Shown here in pieces: positions 16,992 to 25,446 of a stretch of DNA of 64,000 bases. Position numbers and translations under genes: made by a program. The notes under the pieces were generated by a model, which saw only the letters and a list, made by a program, of their open reading frames with translations, had not been told where the DNA came from and ran no database searches. Origin of the DNA: Microcella alkalica (GTDB lineage: Bacteria > Actinomycetota > Actinomycetes > Actinomycetales > Microbacteriaceae); NCBI RefSeq assembly GCF_014595885.1, contig NZ_JABUKC010000003.1, forward strand, positions 124,001 through 188,000, read 5' to 3'. The stretch's first letter is position 1. Each line of letters opens with the position of its first letter.

Positions 16992-17771
16992 TCAGACGAG
17001 GATCATCCCGCCCTCGATGGGGATGATCTGGCCGGTGATGTAGTCGGAGTCGCTGCCCGCGAGGAAGATTCCCGTGGGCACGATGTCGGTCGGGTCGGCC
17101 GGGCGGCCGAGCAGGATGCCCGACGACATGGAGGCGAAGTTGTTGTGCGCCTCGCCGATGGCCTCGAGGTCGCGATCGAGCTTGTCCCACAGCGGGGTCG
17201 CGACGACGCCGGGCGCGAAGCCGTTGACCGTGATGCCCTGCTCGGCGAAGGCGCGGGCGCCCGACTGCGTGAGCGAGATGACGGCGGCCTTCGCGGCGCT
17301 GTACGGGGCGAAGGAGGAGAACCCCTGCCGACCGGCGATCGAGGCGGTGTTGACGATCTTGCCGCCGCCGCCCTGGGCGATGTACTGCCGCGCGGCCTCC
17401 TGCGTGCCGACGAGCACCCCGAGCACGTTGACCCTCATGAGCAGCTCGAAGTTGCTTTCGGTGATGTCGAGGTACTTCATCGGTGCGTTCATGCCCGCGT
17501 TGTTGAAGTAGGCGTCGAGCCGGCCGAAGCGGTCGACGGCGGCGCGGATGCTCTGCGCGACCTGCTCGCGATCGGTGACGTCGACCCGCACGGCGAGCGC
17601 GCTGCCGCCGGCCGCGCTGATGCGCTCGGCCACGGCCTCGCCGCGCTCGAGGTCGAGATCGGCGATCACGGCGTTGGCGCCCTCGGCGGCGAAGCCCTCG
17701 CACAGCGCGGCGCCAATGCCGGAGGCTCCGCCGGTCACGATGATCGTGCGGCCCTGCAGCCTGTTCGCCAT
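16992..17771 (-). CDS. Short-chain dehydrogenase/reductase (classical SDR)
   Basis: A 259-aa cytoplasmic oxidoreductase. The nucleotide motif TGGASGIG is near residue 11, NNAG near 87, and the catalytic Ser and YSAAK lie in VNTASIAGRQGFSSFAPYSAAK. An Asp in ADLDLERG after the second strand suggests NAD(H). The start at 17771 has an AAGGAG site; a longer frame upstream crosses the promoter and was rejected. It is the first gene of a two-gene operon with the M24 enzyme. The promoter carries the GTTCAC-N5-GTGAAC element. The substrate is unknown. Confidence 0.88.
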   Translation of the reverse strand: MANRLQGRTIIVTGGASGIGAALCEGFAAEGANAVIADLDLERGEAVAERISAAGGSALAVRVDVTDREQVAQSIRAAVDRFGRLDAYFNNAGMNAPMKYLDITESNFELLMRVNVLGVLVGTQEAARQYIAQGGGGKIVNTASIAGRQGFSSFAPYSAAKAAVISLTQSGARAFAEQGITVNGFAPGVVATPLWDKLDRDLEAIGEAHNNFASMSSGILLGRPADPTDIVPTGIFLAGSDSDYITGQIIPIEGGMILV

Positions 17772-17812
17772 GAGGATGCTCCTTCGCGTCCCGGTCGAGC
17801 TGACGCCCGTGT

Positions 17813-17861
17813 GTTCACTATAGGTGAACTTAGTGCCGCTCGCCATCCAAATCAAGTGAAC
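17813..17861. promoter_or_regulatory. Operator GTTCAC-N5-GTGAAC plus extra half-site, SDR/VOC divergent promoter
   Basis: GTTCACTATAGGTGAAC (17813-17829) is a perfect palindrome with 6-bp arms. On the minus strand it contains TATAGT, a good -10 hexamer for the SDR-M24 operon, so a bound protein would block it. A further GTGAAC at 17856-17861 sits in CAAGTGAAC. The same architecture recurs before the bicupin gene at 22954-22980. Confidence 0.6.
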
Positions 17862-17966
17862 AAGAGGCGGCACTTGCCGGGTTCCGCGGGTGTGGTGTTG
17901 AGTCAGTCAGTACAAGACGTTCAGTGGCCGGGTCGGGCCGCTGCGCGCACCGACCCGGGAGGGAAC

Positions 17967-18416
17967 ATGGCCTTCAGCGTCACCGGCGTGCACCACGTCG
18001 GCATCACCGTGCGCGACATGCAGCGCTCGTTCGAGTGGTACAGCCGCATGTTCGGCGTCGAGCCCGGCCCCGTGCATCACGGCGAGGGGCCCGATCTCGA
18101 GCGCGGCGTGCAGGCGCCAGGGGCGAAGCTGTCGTTCTCGATGATTCGCATCGGCAACGTCAACATCGAGTTCCTGCAGTACCACGAACCGGAGGGCCGT
18201 GACTGGGATCGCACCAACGGCGATGTCGGCTCCGCGCACGTCTGCCTCGTCGTCGACGACATGGATCGCGCCTATGCCGAGCTCATCGAGCGCGGCGCGG
18301 TCTTCAACGGCCCGCCGGTGACGCTCACCGACGGCGACCTGGCTGGCTCTCGCTGGGCGTACCTGCGCGACCCGGACGGCATCCAGCTGGAGATCTGGCA
18401 ATACCCCACGACCTGA
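17967..18416 (+). CDS. VOC family protein (methylmalonyl-CoA epimerase/glyoxalase-like size)
   Basis: A 149-aa metal-dependent VOC protein with all four likely ligands: His10 (VHHVGITV), Glu68 (VNIEFLQY), His91 (SAHVCLVV) and Glu142 (IQLEIWQY). This set resembles methylmalonyl-CoA epimerase and related small VOC enzymes. A GGGAGGGAAC ribosome site precedes the ATG. It is divergent from the SDR-M24 operon and shares its operator region. It is monocistronic, with a hairpin after the stop. Confidence 0.82.
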   Translation: MAFSVTGVHHVGITVRDMQRSFEWYSRMFGVEPGPVHHGEGPDLERGVQAPGAKLSFSMIRIGNVNIEFLQYHEPEGRDWDRTNGDVGSAHVCLVVDDMDRAYAELIERGAVFNGPPVTLTDGDLAGSRWAYLRDPDGIQLEIWQYPTT

Positions 18417-18436
18417 CCGCACGCTCTGAACGCGGA

Positions 18437-18470
18437 ACGGCGGGCGACCCCCGCAGGGGCCGCCCGCCGT
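18437..18470. terminator. Bidirectional hairpin between the VOC and amidohydrolase genes
   Basis: A 10-bp perfect stem (ACGGCGGGCG / CGCCCGCCGT) has a 14-base loop that contains CCCC-GCA-GGGG, so the hairpin can extend. It lies between convergent genes, 20-odd bases from each stop. Confidence 0.65.
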
Positions 18471-18492
18471 CAGCGGTGCCAGGGCTCGCGCC

Positions 18493-19935
18493 CTACTTGT
18501 CGTCCTCGTCGAGGTACATGTAGGGGTTGGCGATGGGCTCGTCCTCGGGCAGAGCGGGGTTCATCCACTCCTTCCAGGCGTCCTCACCGAGCTCGCCGCG
18601 CACGTACTCGACCGAGGCCGCGACGCGGTCGGCGACCGGCTTGAGGGGCAGGCCGATGCGCTCGCCCGCGTACTTCACGACCTTGCCGTTGACGATGACG
18701 GTGTGCACGTCGGCGGTGCCGGCCTGGTACACGACGTGCGCGTACGGGTTGAGGATCGGCGTCATGGCCGGCGACTCGTCGTTCTTCAGCAGCACGAGGT
18801 CGGCCTTCTTGCCCACGGTGATCGAGCCGAGCTTGTCGGCAATGCCGAGGGTGTGCGCGCCGCCCATGGTGGCCTGCCACACGGCGTCCTCCGCCTTCAT
18901 GCGGTTGACGTTGACGGTGTCGCCCTTCGCGTGCGCCTCGAGGTGGTCGCGCGACCGGAACGACGACAGCGTGGCGCGCATGGCCGAGAAGAAGTCGGCG
19001 CTCCACCACACGCTCGTATCCATCGACAGCGACGCGGTGATGCCGTACTTCTTGGCGACCCACGCCGAGGGGTAGCCCTGGCCGGCGCTCTGCTCGCTCT
19101 CGGTGGCGATCGAGATGGTGCCGCCGGTGGCCGCGATCTTGTGGTAGCTGTCGGGCCCGAGCGACGAGGCGTGCACGTACGTGACTTTGTCGGTCATGAA
19201 GCCGTGGTCGTACATGTACTCGATGTTCGGATCGCCGTTGACGCCCCAGACGCCGGCGTGCGTGGTGACGCGGAGGTCGAGCTCGCGCGCCGCCTCGAAC
19301 GCCGCCTTCTCGTGGAAGTCGGGACCCGAGTTGACGTCGAACGCCACCTGCAGGCCCATCATGTCGTCGGCCGTGAAGTTCTTCACCCAGTTCTGGAAGC
19401 CGGGCTCGTTCATCCATTCCCACGGGGCGCCGAGGTAGTTGCCGTACGCGAGCACGAATCGACCGGGGATGCTCCGCAGGGCCTCCACGGCGGCGTCGGC
19501 GTAGTCGGGCGTGCGCAGGGCGTGCGACCAGTCGACGGTCGTCGTGACGCCCTGGTCGACCGACTCGAGCGCGCTGAGCTGGTTGCCGGCCGCGATGTCC
19601 TCGGCGCGGAACACGTGGCCCCAGGTGAGGTAGTAGAAGACGAAGTACTGGCTGAGCGCCCAGTCGCCTCCGTAGCCGCGCAGCGCGGTCTGCCACATGT
19701 GGCGGTGCGTGTCGATCATGCCGGGCATGAGGATGCCGCCCTTGGCGTCGATCTCGAGCGTGCCGGCCGGCACCTCCAGGTGGTGCCCGACTCCGGCGAT
19801 GGTGTCGTCGATGATGAGAACGTCGGCGTTCTCGAGCACGCCCGCCGAATCGACCGTGATCACCGTGGCGTTCCGGAAGACGACGGGGCGGCCGGGAGCG
19901 AAGTCCTCCGCGCGGGGCGCGACGGCATCGGTCAT
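18493..19935 (-). CDS. Metal-dependent amidohydrolase (ATZ/TRZ, cytosine-deaminase-like)
   Basis: A 480-aa hydrolase of the amidohydrolase superfamily. The small beta-sandwich is split between the N- and C-termini, around a TIM barrel. Metal and catalytic residues in order are His77-x-His79 (MIDTHRHM), His226 (VTTHAGVW), His255 (VTYVHASS) and Asp306 (LSMDTSVW). This is the pattern of deaminases and dechlorinases such as cytosine deaminase and TrzN/AtzA. ATG with GAGGAGG upstream was preferred over a longer frame. It is divergent from a broken MFS permease gene. The substrate is unknown; hydrolysis of a C-N or C-Cl bond in block A is plausible. Confidence 0.84.
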   Translation of the reverse strand: MTDAVAPRAEDFAPGRPVVFRNATVITVDSAGVLENADVLIIDDTIAGVGHHLEVPAGTLEIDAKGGILMPGMIDTHRHMWQTALRGYGGDWALSQYFVFYYLTWGHVFRAEDIAAGNQLSALESVDQGVTTTVDWSHALRTPDYADAAVEALRSIPGRFVLAYGNYLGAPWEWMNEPGFQNWVKNFTADDMMGLQVAFDVNSGPDFHEKAAFEAARELDLRVTTHAGVWGVNGDPNIEYMYDHGFMTDKVTYVHASSLGPDSYHKIAATGGTISIATESEQSAGQGYPSAWVAKKYGITASLSMDTSVWWSADFFSAMRATLSSFRSRDHLEAHAKGDTVNVNRMKAEDAVWQATMGGAHTLGIADKLGSITVGKKADLVLLKNDESPAMTPILNPYAHVVYQAGTADVHTVIVNGKVVKYAGERIGLPLKPVADRVAASVEYVRGELGEDAWKEWMNPALPEDEPIANPYMYLDEDDK

Positions 19936-19954
19936 GAGTTCCTCCTCGTTGAGC

Positions 19955-20017
19955 AATTCACTGAAGATGTACGTCGATGTACAGCCTCGGTGAAATACTA
20001 GATCCATTCACCTGAAT
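19955..20017. promoter_or_regulatory. TTCA/TGAA-type repeats in the amidohydrolase/MFS divergent promoter
   Basis: The AT-rich divergent region contains ATTCACTGAAG (19956-19966), GGTGAA (19989-19994) and ATTCACCTGAAT (20006-20017). The half-sites match those at 17813 and 22954 (TTCAC/GTGAA), but the spacing differs (1 or 2 bases instead of 7). Membership in the same regulon is therefore less certain here. Confidence 0.4.
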
Positions 20018-20110
20018 AATTCCAGTGGCCCACGGGGCGAATTCGCGCGATCGGCACGGGAGGAACACATGTCGGACTCCGAGTAGCGCTGGGGGCGCAG
20101 GGTCGCCACG

Positions 20111-21259
20111 ATGGCGGTCATCGCCGGCGCGGGCGTCGCCGTGATCTACGTGCCCCAGCCGATCCAGACGCTCGTCGCCGACGAGTTCGGCGTCGACGGC
20201 GCCGGTGCCGCCTGGGCCACCATCGCGGTGCAGGCGGGCTACGCCCTCGGCATCGGGCTGCTCGTCGCCCTCGGCGACCGGGTGAGCACGCGCCGGCAGG
20301 CGACCGTGCAGATCGTCGCGACGGCGGCCGCCCTCGGCGTCGCGGCCGCCGCTCCGGGGTATGCCGTCTACACGGCGATGATGCTCGTCGCCGGTGCCAC
20401 GGCCTCCGTCGCGCAGCTGCTCGTCGGCGCCGCCCTGCGACTGGCTCCCCCGACGGCGCGCGCTCGCACCGCGGCGGTGCTGCTGGGCTCGATCATCGTC
20501 GGCCTCTTCGCGGTGCGCACGGGTCTCGGCGCGCTCGCCGAGGCGCTCGGCTGGCGCGGGGCTCTCGCGGTGTGCGCCGTGCTCGTGCTCGCGCTGGTGC
20601 CGCTGAGTCTTCGCGCCGCGCCAGCCGACCGCCCGAGCGACCCGCCGGCCTACGGCCGCATCCTGGCGTCGATCCCGCGCGTCGCGGCCTCCTCGCCGAC
20701 GCTGCGCATCATGACGAGCATCCACACCACGACCTTCATGGCGTTCATCGCGCTCTGGTCGATGACGACGGTGCACGCCGTCGACGAGCTCGGGCTGCGC
20801 ATCGGCGAGGCGGCGCTCATCGGCATCGCGGGGCTCGTCGGCGGCGCGATCACGATCGGGGCCGCTTCCGTGCACGGGCGCATCGGTGCGCGCCGCTCGC
20901 TCGCGGCCTGCATGGCCCTCGCGGTCGGCGGCGTCGCGATCGCGACGGCGGGCTCCGGCTCGCCGCTCGTGATGGCGGTCGGTCTGCTCATGGTGTCGGC
21001 GGGCATGAGCAGCGAGCAGGTGTCGACGCAGGCGATCGGCCTCGCCTCCGTCGCGCCGGAGCAGAACGGCCGCGCGAACACGGTCTTCATGGGCTCGACG
21101 TTCCTGGGCGGCTCGATCGCGACCGCCGTCGCGTCGGTGCTGCTGCCGCTCGGCGGCTTCGTCGCGGTCGGGGCCTTCGCCTTCGCGCTCGCCGTGACGG
21201 CAGCATCCCTCGCCGTCATCGCGAACAGGCGAGGGATGCTGGGCGCCGCCGGGCGCTGA
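20111..21259 (+). CDS. MFS permease with an in-frame stop just after its natural start
   Basis: A 382-aa major-facilitator permease with about 12 membrane helices and an internal arginine loop (GDRVSTRRQATV). The open frame starts at ATG 20111, which has no good ribosome site. A better start, ATG at 20069, follows a GGGAGGAAC site and is in the same frame, but codon 6 is TAG (ATG TCG GAC TCC GAG TAG). The codons in between read as ordinary cytoplasmic N-terminus (RWGRRVAT). So the gene may be inactivated by a nonsense mutation, or use reinitiation at 20111. It is divergent from the amidohydrolase and could import its substrate. Confidence 0.75.
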   Translation: MAVIAGAGVAVIYVPQPIQTLVADEFGVDGAGAAWATIAVQAGYALGIGLLVALGDRVSTRRQATVQIVATAAALGVAAAAPGYAVYTAMMLVAGATASVAQLLVGAALRLAPPTARARTAAVLLGSIIVGLFAVRTGLGALAEALGWRGALAVCAVLVLALVPLSLRAAPADRPSDPPAYGRILASIPRVAASSPTLRIMTSIHTTTFMAFIALWSMTTVHAVDELGLRIGEAALIGIAGLVGGAITIGAASVHGRIGARRSLAACMALAVGGVAIATAGSGSPLVMAVGLLMVSAGMSSEQVSTQAIGLASVAPEQNGRANTVFMGSTFLGGSIATAVASVLLPLGGFVAVGAFAFALAVTAASLAVIANRRGMLGAAGR

Positions 21260-21282
21260 TCCCGGCGGCGGGCGGTCATGGG

Positions 21283-21990
21283 CTAGGTGAGGCGCCAGCC
21301 GCGGTCCACGTAGAGGCTCGTGCCGGAGACGCCGCGGTTGTCGAGCAGGAACATCGTGGCGTGCACGATGTCGGCCATCGTCGCGAGGGCGCCACCGGGC
21401 GTGCGCGACTCGTAGCCCTCGAGCACCGCGGCGGGCTTGTCGGCCCAGAACGGGCTGTCGCCGATGATGCCGGGGTGCAGTCCGTTGACGCGCATGGGCG
21501 CGAGCTCGAGCGCCATCGAGTGGGTGAGGCCCTCGACGCCGCCGTTGATCGTCGCGACCGTCGTCGAGCCGGGGTACGGTGCGTCCTTGGCACGGCCACC
21601 GAAGAGCACGATGCCGGTGTCGTTCGAGGCGGGCAGGCGGTCGAGCAGCGCGTGCACGGTCTCGGTGTAGCCGACGAGCTTGAGGGTCACGAGCCGGCGG
21701 GCGCGCTCGATGCTGTACTCGCGCACCGAGTTCGCGTCGCGCTCGATCGCGGCGAGCACGAGGCCGTGCACCTCGCCGACGGGCTTGAGGCTCTCGGCGA
21801 TCTGCTCGGGCTCGGAGATGTCGACGGCGAGGCCCTGCGCGTCGGGGCCGATCGACGCGGCGATCGCCTCCGCGCGCTCCTGGTCACGACCGGTGATGAT
21901 CACCTTGTCGCCGCGCGCGACGACCTCCTTGGCGATCTCCAGGCCGATGCCGGAGGTTCCTCCGACGACGAGAATGGTGCGCTGGGTCAC
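21283..21990 (-). CDS. SDR-fold protein lacking the catalytic Tyr and Lys
   Basis: A 235-aa SDR-fold protein. The nucleotide motif GGTSGIG is intact (10-16) and IITGRDQERA suggests NADP(H). The usual catalytic YxxxK is replaced by Val145-Ala-Thr-Ile-Asn149 (STTVATINGGVEGLT aligns with the normal YSAAKAALEGLT). The catalytic Ser strand is GIVLFGGRA. The remaining C-terminal motifs (LELAPMRVNGLHPG) are normal. It starts 34 bases after the bicupin gene and is probably co-transcribed. It is either non-catalytic, uses another chemistry, or belongs to an atypical SDR group. Confidence 0.8.
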   Translation of the reverse strand: MTQRTILVVGGTSGIGLEIAKEVVARGDKVIITGRDQERAEAIAASIGPDAQGLAVDISEPEQIAESLKPVGEVHGLVLAAIERDANSVREYSIERARRLVTLKLVGYTETVHALLDRLPASNDTGIVLFGGRAKDAPYPGSTTVATINGGVEGLTHSMALELAPMRVNGLHPGIIGDSPFWADKPAAVLEGYESRTPGGALATMADIVHATMFLLDNRGVSGTSLYVDRGWRLT

Positions 21991-22024
21991 TGCTGCTCCT
22001 TGAGCGGGATGGTGGGTGGGGCTG

Positions 22025-22915
22025 CTACTCGCCGAGCTTGTCGGCGAGGTAGTTCCAGTCGCGCGCGAAGCGGTAGGCGTGGCGCGGGGGCATCTGGGGC
22101 GACTGCGTCTCGAGCCAGCGCACCGGCTCGCCGACGGCTTTGAAGGAGTGCACGCAGCCGACGCCGGCCCAGGCGATGTCGCCGGGCTTCATCCGGAACT
22201 CCTGCCCGTCGAAGGTCGCGTCGACCTCGCCGTCGAGGATGAGATAGGCCTCCTCGAGCGGGTGGTCGTGCGGCCCGGCGACGCCGTCGGGCTCGTACTG
22301 CACCATGAACATGGTGTGCAGCACCGAGCCGAGGTCGCTGTCGACCATCATCTTGAGCGAAATGCCGCTGTAGACCAGCAGGGCGGTGCGCATGCTCGCC
22401 GACTGCGCGAGCAGCTCCTGCGACTGCTTGCCGGGATTCATCTGCTCGGTCGTGATCGCGCCGAAGGAGCGCGTGCGCGGGTCGCGCGGGTCGACCTTCA
22501 AGGGCGCGCCCGGCTCGATGTCGGGCACGCGGAAGGTGTCGCTGTGGTACTTGATGCGCGGCGGCGGCGAGAAGATGTCGCTCCAGACGGCGACGGCGTC
22601 GCCGACGCTGCGCCAGGAGTGCGGCACACCGAGCGGGATGACGCCGTAGTCGCCGGCGGCGAGGTGCACCGTGGCCTCGGGGGTGACGAGCAGCGCCTCG
22701 CCCTCGATCATGTGGAACGACTCCTCGAAGGAGTGCACGTGGGTCGGGATGCGCCCGCCCGGCTCGAGTCGCGAGAGACCGAAGTCGGTGTGCACGGCGC
22801 CGTCGTCGTACCCGACCGCGCACCAACGGGTGTATCCGCTGGAGTCCGGTGCGAGTGCGCCGGGGTCGCGGTAGTCGGCCTCCTCAGCCGTGCGAACGAC
22901 GAATCGGGTGCTCAT
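22025..22915 (-). CDS. Bicupin (two-domain cupin) protein
   Basis: A 296-aa protein with two cupin barrels. The first has a metal motif HVHSFEESFHMIEGEALL (about 58-75); the second has GPHDHPLEEAYLILDGEVD (about 220-238), each followed by the PxGxPH/GxxHSF end motif. The layout resembles (S)-ureidoglycine aminohydrolase and some dioxygenases, but the exact reaction is not deducible. It is first in an operon with the Tyr-less SDR. Its promoter carries the GTTCA-N7-TGAAC element also found upstream of the SDR-M24 operon. Confidence 0.78.
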   Translation of the reverse strand: MSTRFVVRTAEEADYRDPGALAPDSSGYTRWCAVGYDDGAVHTDFGLSRLEPGGRIPTHVHSFEESFHMIEGEALLVTPEATVHLAAGDYGVIPLGVPHSWRSVGDAVAVWSDIFSPPPRIKYHSDTFRVPDIEPGAPLKVDPRDPRTRSFGAITTEQMNPGKQSQELLAQSASMRTALLVYSGISLKMMVDSDLGSVLHTMFMVQYEPDGVAGPHDHPLEEAYLILDGEVDATFDGQEFRMKPGDIAWAGVGCVHSFKAVGEPVRWLETQSPQMPPRHAYRFARDWNYLADKLGE

Positions 22916-22940
22916 GTGCGCTCCTCCGTCCAGCCATCAC

Positions 22941-22980
22941 GCTGAACACCTGCGTTCAGCCTTGGTGAACACAAGTGAAG
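22941..22980. promoter_or_regulatory. Operator cluster upstream of the bicupin gene
   Basis: GCTGAAC-ACCTGC-GTTCAGC (22941-22960) is a perfect palindrome with 7-bp arms. It overlaps GTTCAGCCTTGGTGAAC (22954-22970), the same 17-bp length and TTCA-N7-TGAA layout as at 17813-17829. CAAGTGAA follows at 22972-22979, as it does (CAAGTGAAC) near the other site. Confidence 0.58.
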
Positions 22981-23008
22981 CCGCCGGAGGGCGGAAAGTC
23001 AAGCAGGC

Positions 23009-24034
23009 CTACGCCAGCGCGCGCCTTCGCGCCACCTCGTAGAGCGTCACGCTCGCGGCGATGCCCGCGTTGAGCGACTCGGTCGCCGCCGAGATCGGGA
23101 TCGACACGATCGCATCGCACGTCTCGGTGACGAGCCGCGAGAGCCCCTTGCCCTCGCTGCCGACGACGATGACGAGCGGCTGGTCGGCGAGCTCGAGCTC
23201 GGGCAGCTGCACGTCGCCGCCGCCGTCGAGGCCGAGGATGAACAGCCCCTCGCTCTTGAGCTGCTTGAGCGTCTGCGTCAGGTTCGGCGCCATCGCGACG
23301 GGCGTGCGCGCCGCGGCGCCGGCCGAGGTCTTCCACGCCGCGGCCGTCACGCCGACCGAGCGGCGCTGCGGCACGATGACGCCGTGCCCGCCGAACGCGG
23401 CCGTCGAGCGGATGATCGCGCCGAGGTTGCGCGGGTCGGTCACGCCGTCGAGCGCGACGAGCAGCGGCGCCTGGCCGCGCTTGCCCGCGGCCTCGACGAG
23501 GTCGAGCGGGTGCGCGTACTGGTACGCCGGCACGGTGATCGCGATGCCCTGGTGCACGGCGTCGGGGCCCGTGAGGCGGTCGAGCTCGGGCCGCATGACC
23601 TCGAGCACGGGGATGCCGCGCTTCGTCGCGAGGCCGAGGGCCTCCTTGACGCGGTCGTCCATCTCGACGCGCGCGGCGAGGTAGAGGGTCGTGGCGGGGA
23701 TGCGCGCCCGCAGCGCCTCGAGCACCGAGTTGCGCCCGCTCAGCACCTCCGCGTCGCCCGTCTTCTTGGCCGAGCGCGGGCCCCCGCTCGTCGAGGTCGC
23801 GGTCGAGGGCTTGCGGGTGGCGCTCGCCGCACCGGCGCCGCCGCGCCCGGAGCGCGACCGCGCGGCCTCGAGCCGCTCCTGCGCCGCCTTGCGCTTGCCG
23901 GCGGGGTGCCAGCTGCGGTCCTCCGCCTTCGGCGTGGGGCCGCGGCCCTCGAGCGCCTGCCGCCCCTGACCGCCCGAGCCGACGGTCGGGCCCTTCTTCT
24001 TCTTGCTCGCGCCGGGGCGCCCAGGCTTAGCCAT
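23009..24034 (-). CDS. rlmB: 23S rRNA 2'-O-ribose methyltransferase (RlmB/TrmH, SPOUT family)
   Basis: A 341-aa SAM-dependent methyltransferase. Residues 1-95 are a basic, Ala/Ser/Lys-rich extension common in actinobacterial RlmB. After the substrate-binding domain (about 97-170), the SPOUT knot shows motif 1 ([18 protein letters not shown]), motif 2 ([11 protein letters not shown]) and motif 3 ([17 protein letters not shown]). RlmB methylates a guanosine in the peptidyl-transferase region of 23S rRNA. The ATG overlaps the cysS stop by 8 bases. It is last in the carD-ispDF-cysS-rlmB run. Confidence 0.9.
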   Translation of the reverse strand: MAKPGRPGASKKKKGPTVGSGGQGRQALEGRGPTPKAEDRSWHPAGKRKAAQERLEAARSRSGRGGAGAASATRKPSTATSTSGGPRSAKKTGDAEVLSGRNSVLEALRARIPATTLYLAARVEMDDRVKEALGLATKRGIPVLEVMRPELDRLTGPDAVHQGIAITVPAYQYAHPLDLVEAAGKRGQAPLLVALDGVTDPRNLGAIIRSTAAFGGHGVIVPQRRSVGVTAAAWKTSAGAAARTPVAMAPNLTQTLKQLKSEGLFILGLDGGGDVQLPELELADQPLVIVVGSEGKGLSRLVTETCDAIVSIPISAATESLNAGIAASVTLYEVARRRALA

Positions 24035-25436
24035 CGATACTCCAGTCGGTTCCCGTGGGGGTGTCCTCCACCACGATCCCGGCCGCGGCGAGGTCGTCGC
24101 GAATGCGGTCGGCAGTGCTCCAGTCTCGCGCATCGCGCGCGGCCCGGCGTTCGACGATGAGCCGATCGACGAGGGATGCCAGGGCCCGGTGCGTCGCGTC
24201 GGCCCCGTCCCGGGCATCCGCCGCCTCGAGATCGAGCCCGAGCACGCCGACCATGGCGAGCACCGCGGCCCGCGCTGCGCCTGCCGCCGCCACGTCGTCG
24301 GCGTCGAGCGCGGCGTTGCCCGCCCGGACGGTCTCGTGCAGCGCGGCGAGGGCTGCGGGGGTCGAAAGGTCGTCGTCCATGGCCGCGGCGAAGGCCTCGG
24401 GCACCTCGGCCGGCAGCTCGGCGAACCAGGTGCCCTCCACACGCCGCCCGGCGCGCGCGACGAAGCCCTCGATGCGGTCGAGCGCCGCCTCGGCCTCGGC
24501 GAGCGAGCCCTCGGTGTAGTCGATCGTCGAGCGGTAGTGCGCCGAGCCGAGCCAGTAGCGCACGACGGCGGGCCGCGCCGAGCCGAGCAGGTCGGCCGCG
24601 AAGACGGAGTTGCCGAGCGACTTCGACATCTTCTGCCCGCCGATGGTGACGAGCCCGTTGTGCACCCAGTGCCGGGCGAAGCCGTCGCCCGCGGCCCGCG
24701 ACTGCGCGAGCTCGTTCTCGTGGTGCGGGAACCGCAGGTCGAGCCCCCCGCCGTGGATGTCGAAGGCGTGGCCGAGGTAGCGCTGCGCCATCGCCGAGCA
24801 CTCGATGTGCCAACCGGGGCGGCCGGCGCCCCACGGCGAGTCCCAGTGCGCGCTCGCCGGCTCGTCGGGCTTGGCGCCCTTCCACAGGGTGAAGTCGCGC
24901 GGATCGCGCTTGGCGCGCGCGGGCGCGTCGCCGGCGTCGTCCATGTCGTCGGGCGACTGTCGCGTGAGCTCGCCGTAGGCCGGCCAGCTGCGCACGTCGA
25001 AGTAGACGTCGCCGGAGCCGTCGTCGGCGGCGTAGGCGTGGCCCCGCTCGAGGAGCGCCGCGATGATGGCGTGCATGCGGTCGATCGACGCGGTCGCGCG
25101 CGGCTCGTAGGTTGGGGGCAGGATGCCCAGCGCTCGATACGCGGCGGAGAACTCGAGCTCGACGCGGTACGCGAGCGCGTGCCACGGCTCGGCGTCGCTC
25201 GCGCCCGCGAGGATCTTGTCGTCGATGTCGGTGACGTTGCGGATGAAGGTCACCGCGTAGCCCCGGTGCGCGAACCAGCGCCGCCACAGGTCGTACACGA
25301 GCGCGCTGCGCACGTGCCCGATGTGCGGAGCCGACTGCACGGTGGGGCCGCACACGTACATGCCGACGCGGCCGGGCTCGAGGGGCTCGAAGTCGACGAC
25401 GGCCTGCTGCAGGCTGTCGTAGAGGCGCACGGTCAC
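24027..25436 (-). CDS. cysS: Cysteinyl-tRNA synthetase
   Basis: A 469-aa class I aminoacyl-tRNA synthetase. HIGH is at 38-41 (APHIGHVRS) and KMSKS at 269-273. Zinc ligands match the family: Cys29 (VCGPTV), Cys213 (IECSAM), His238 and Glu242 (FPHHENE). The length suits CysS; the shorter paralogue MshC of mycothiol synthesis lacks a full C-terminal anticodon region, and the context (ispDF upstream, rlmB downstream) fits cysS. It starts 10 bases after ispDF ends. Confidence 0.94.
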   Translation of the reverse strand: MTVRLYDSLQQAVVDFEPLEPGRVGMYVCGPTVQSAPHIGHVRSALVYDLWRRWFAHRGYAVTFIRNVTDIDDKILAGASDAEPWHALAYRVELEFSAAYRALGILPPTYEPRATASIDRMHAIIAALLERGHAYAADDGSGDVYFDVRSWPAYGELTRQSPDDMDDAGDAPARAKRDPRDFTLWKGAKPDEPASAHWDSPWGAGRPGWHIECSAMAQRYLGHAFDIHGGGLDLRFPHHENELAQSRAAGDGFARHWVHNGLVTIGGQKMSKSLGNSVFAADLLGSARPAVVRYWLGSAHYRSTIDYTEGSLAEAEAALDRIEGFVARAGRRVEGTWFAELPAEVPEAFAAAMDDDLSTPAALAALHETVRAGNAALDADDVAAAGAARAAVLAMVGVLGLDLEAADARDGADATHRALASLVDRLIVERRAARDARDWSTADRIRDDLAAAGIVVEDTPTGTDWSIDG

Positions 25437-25446
25437 GCCGGCCAGC

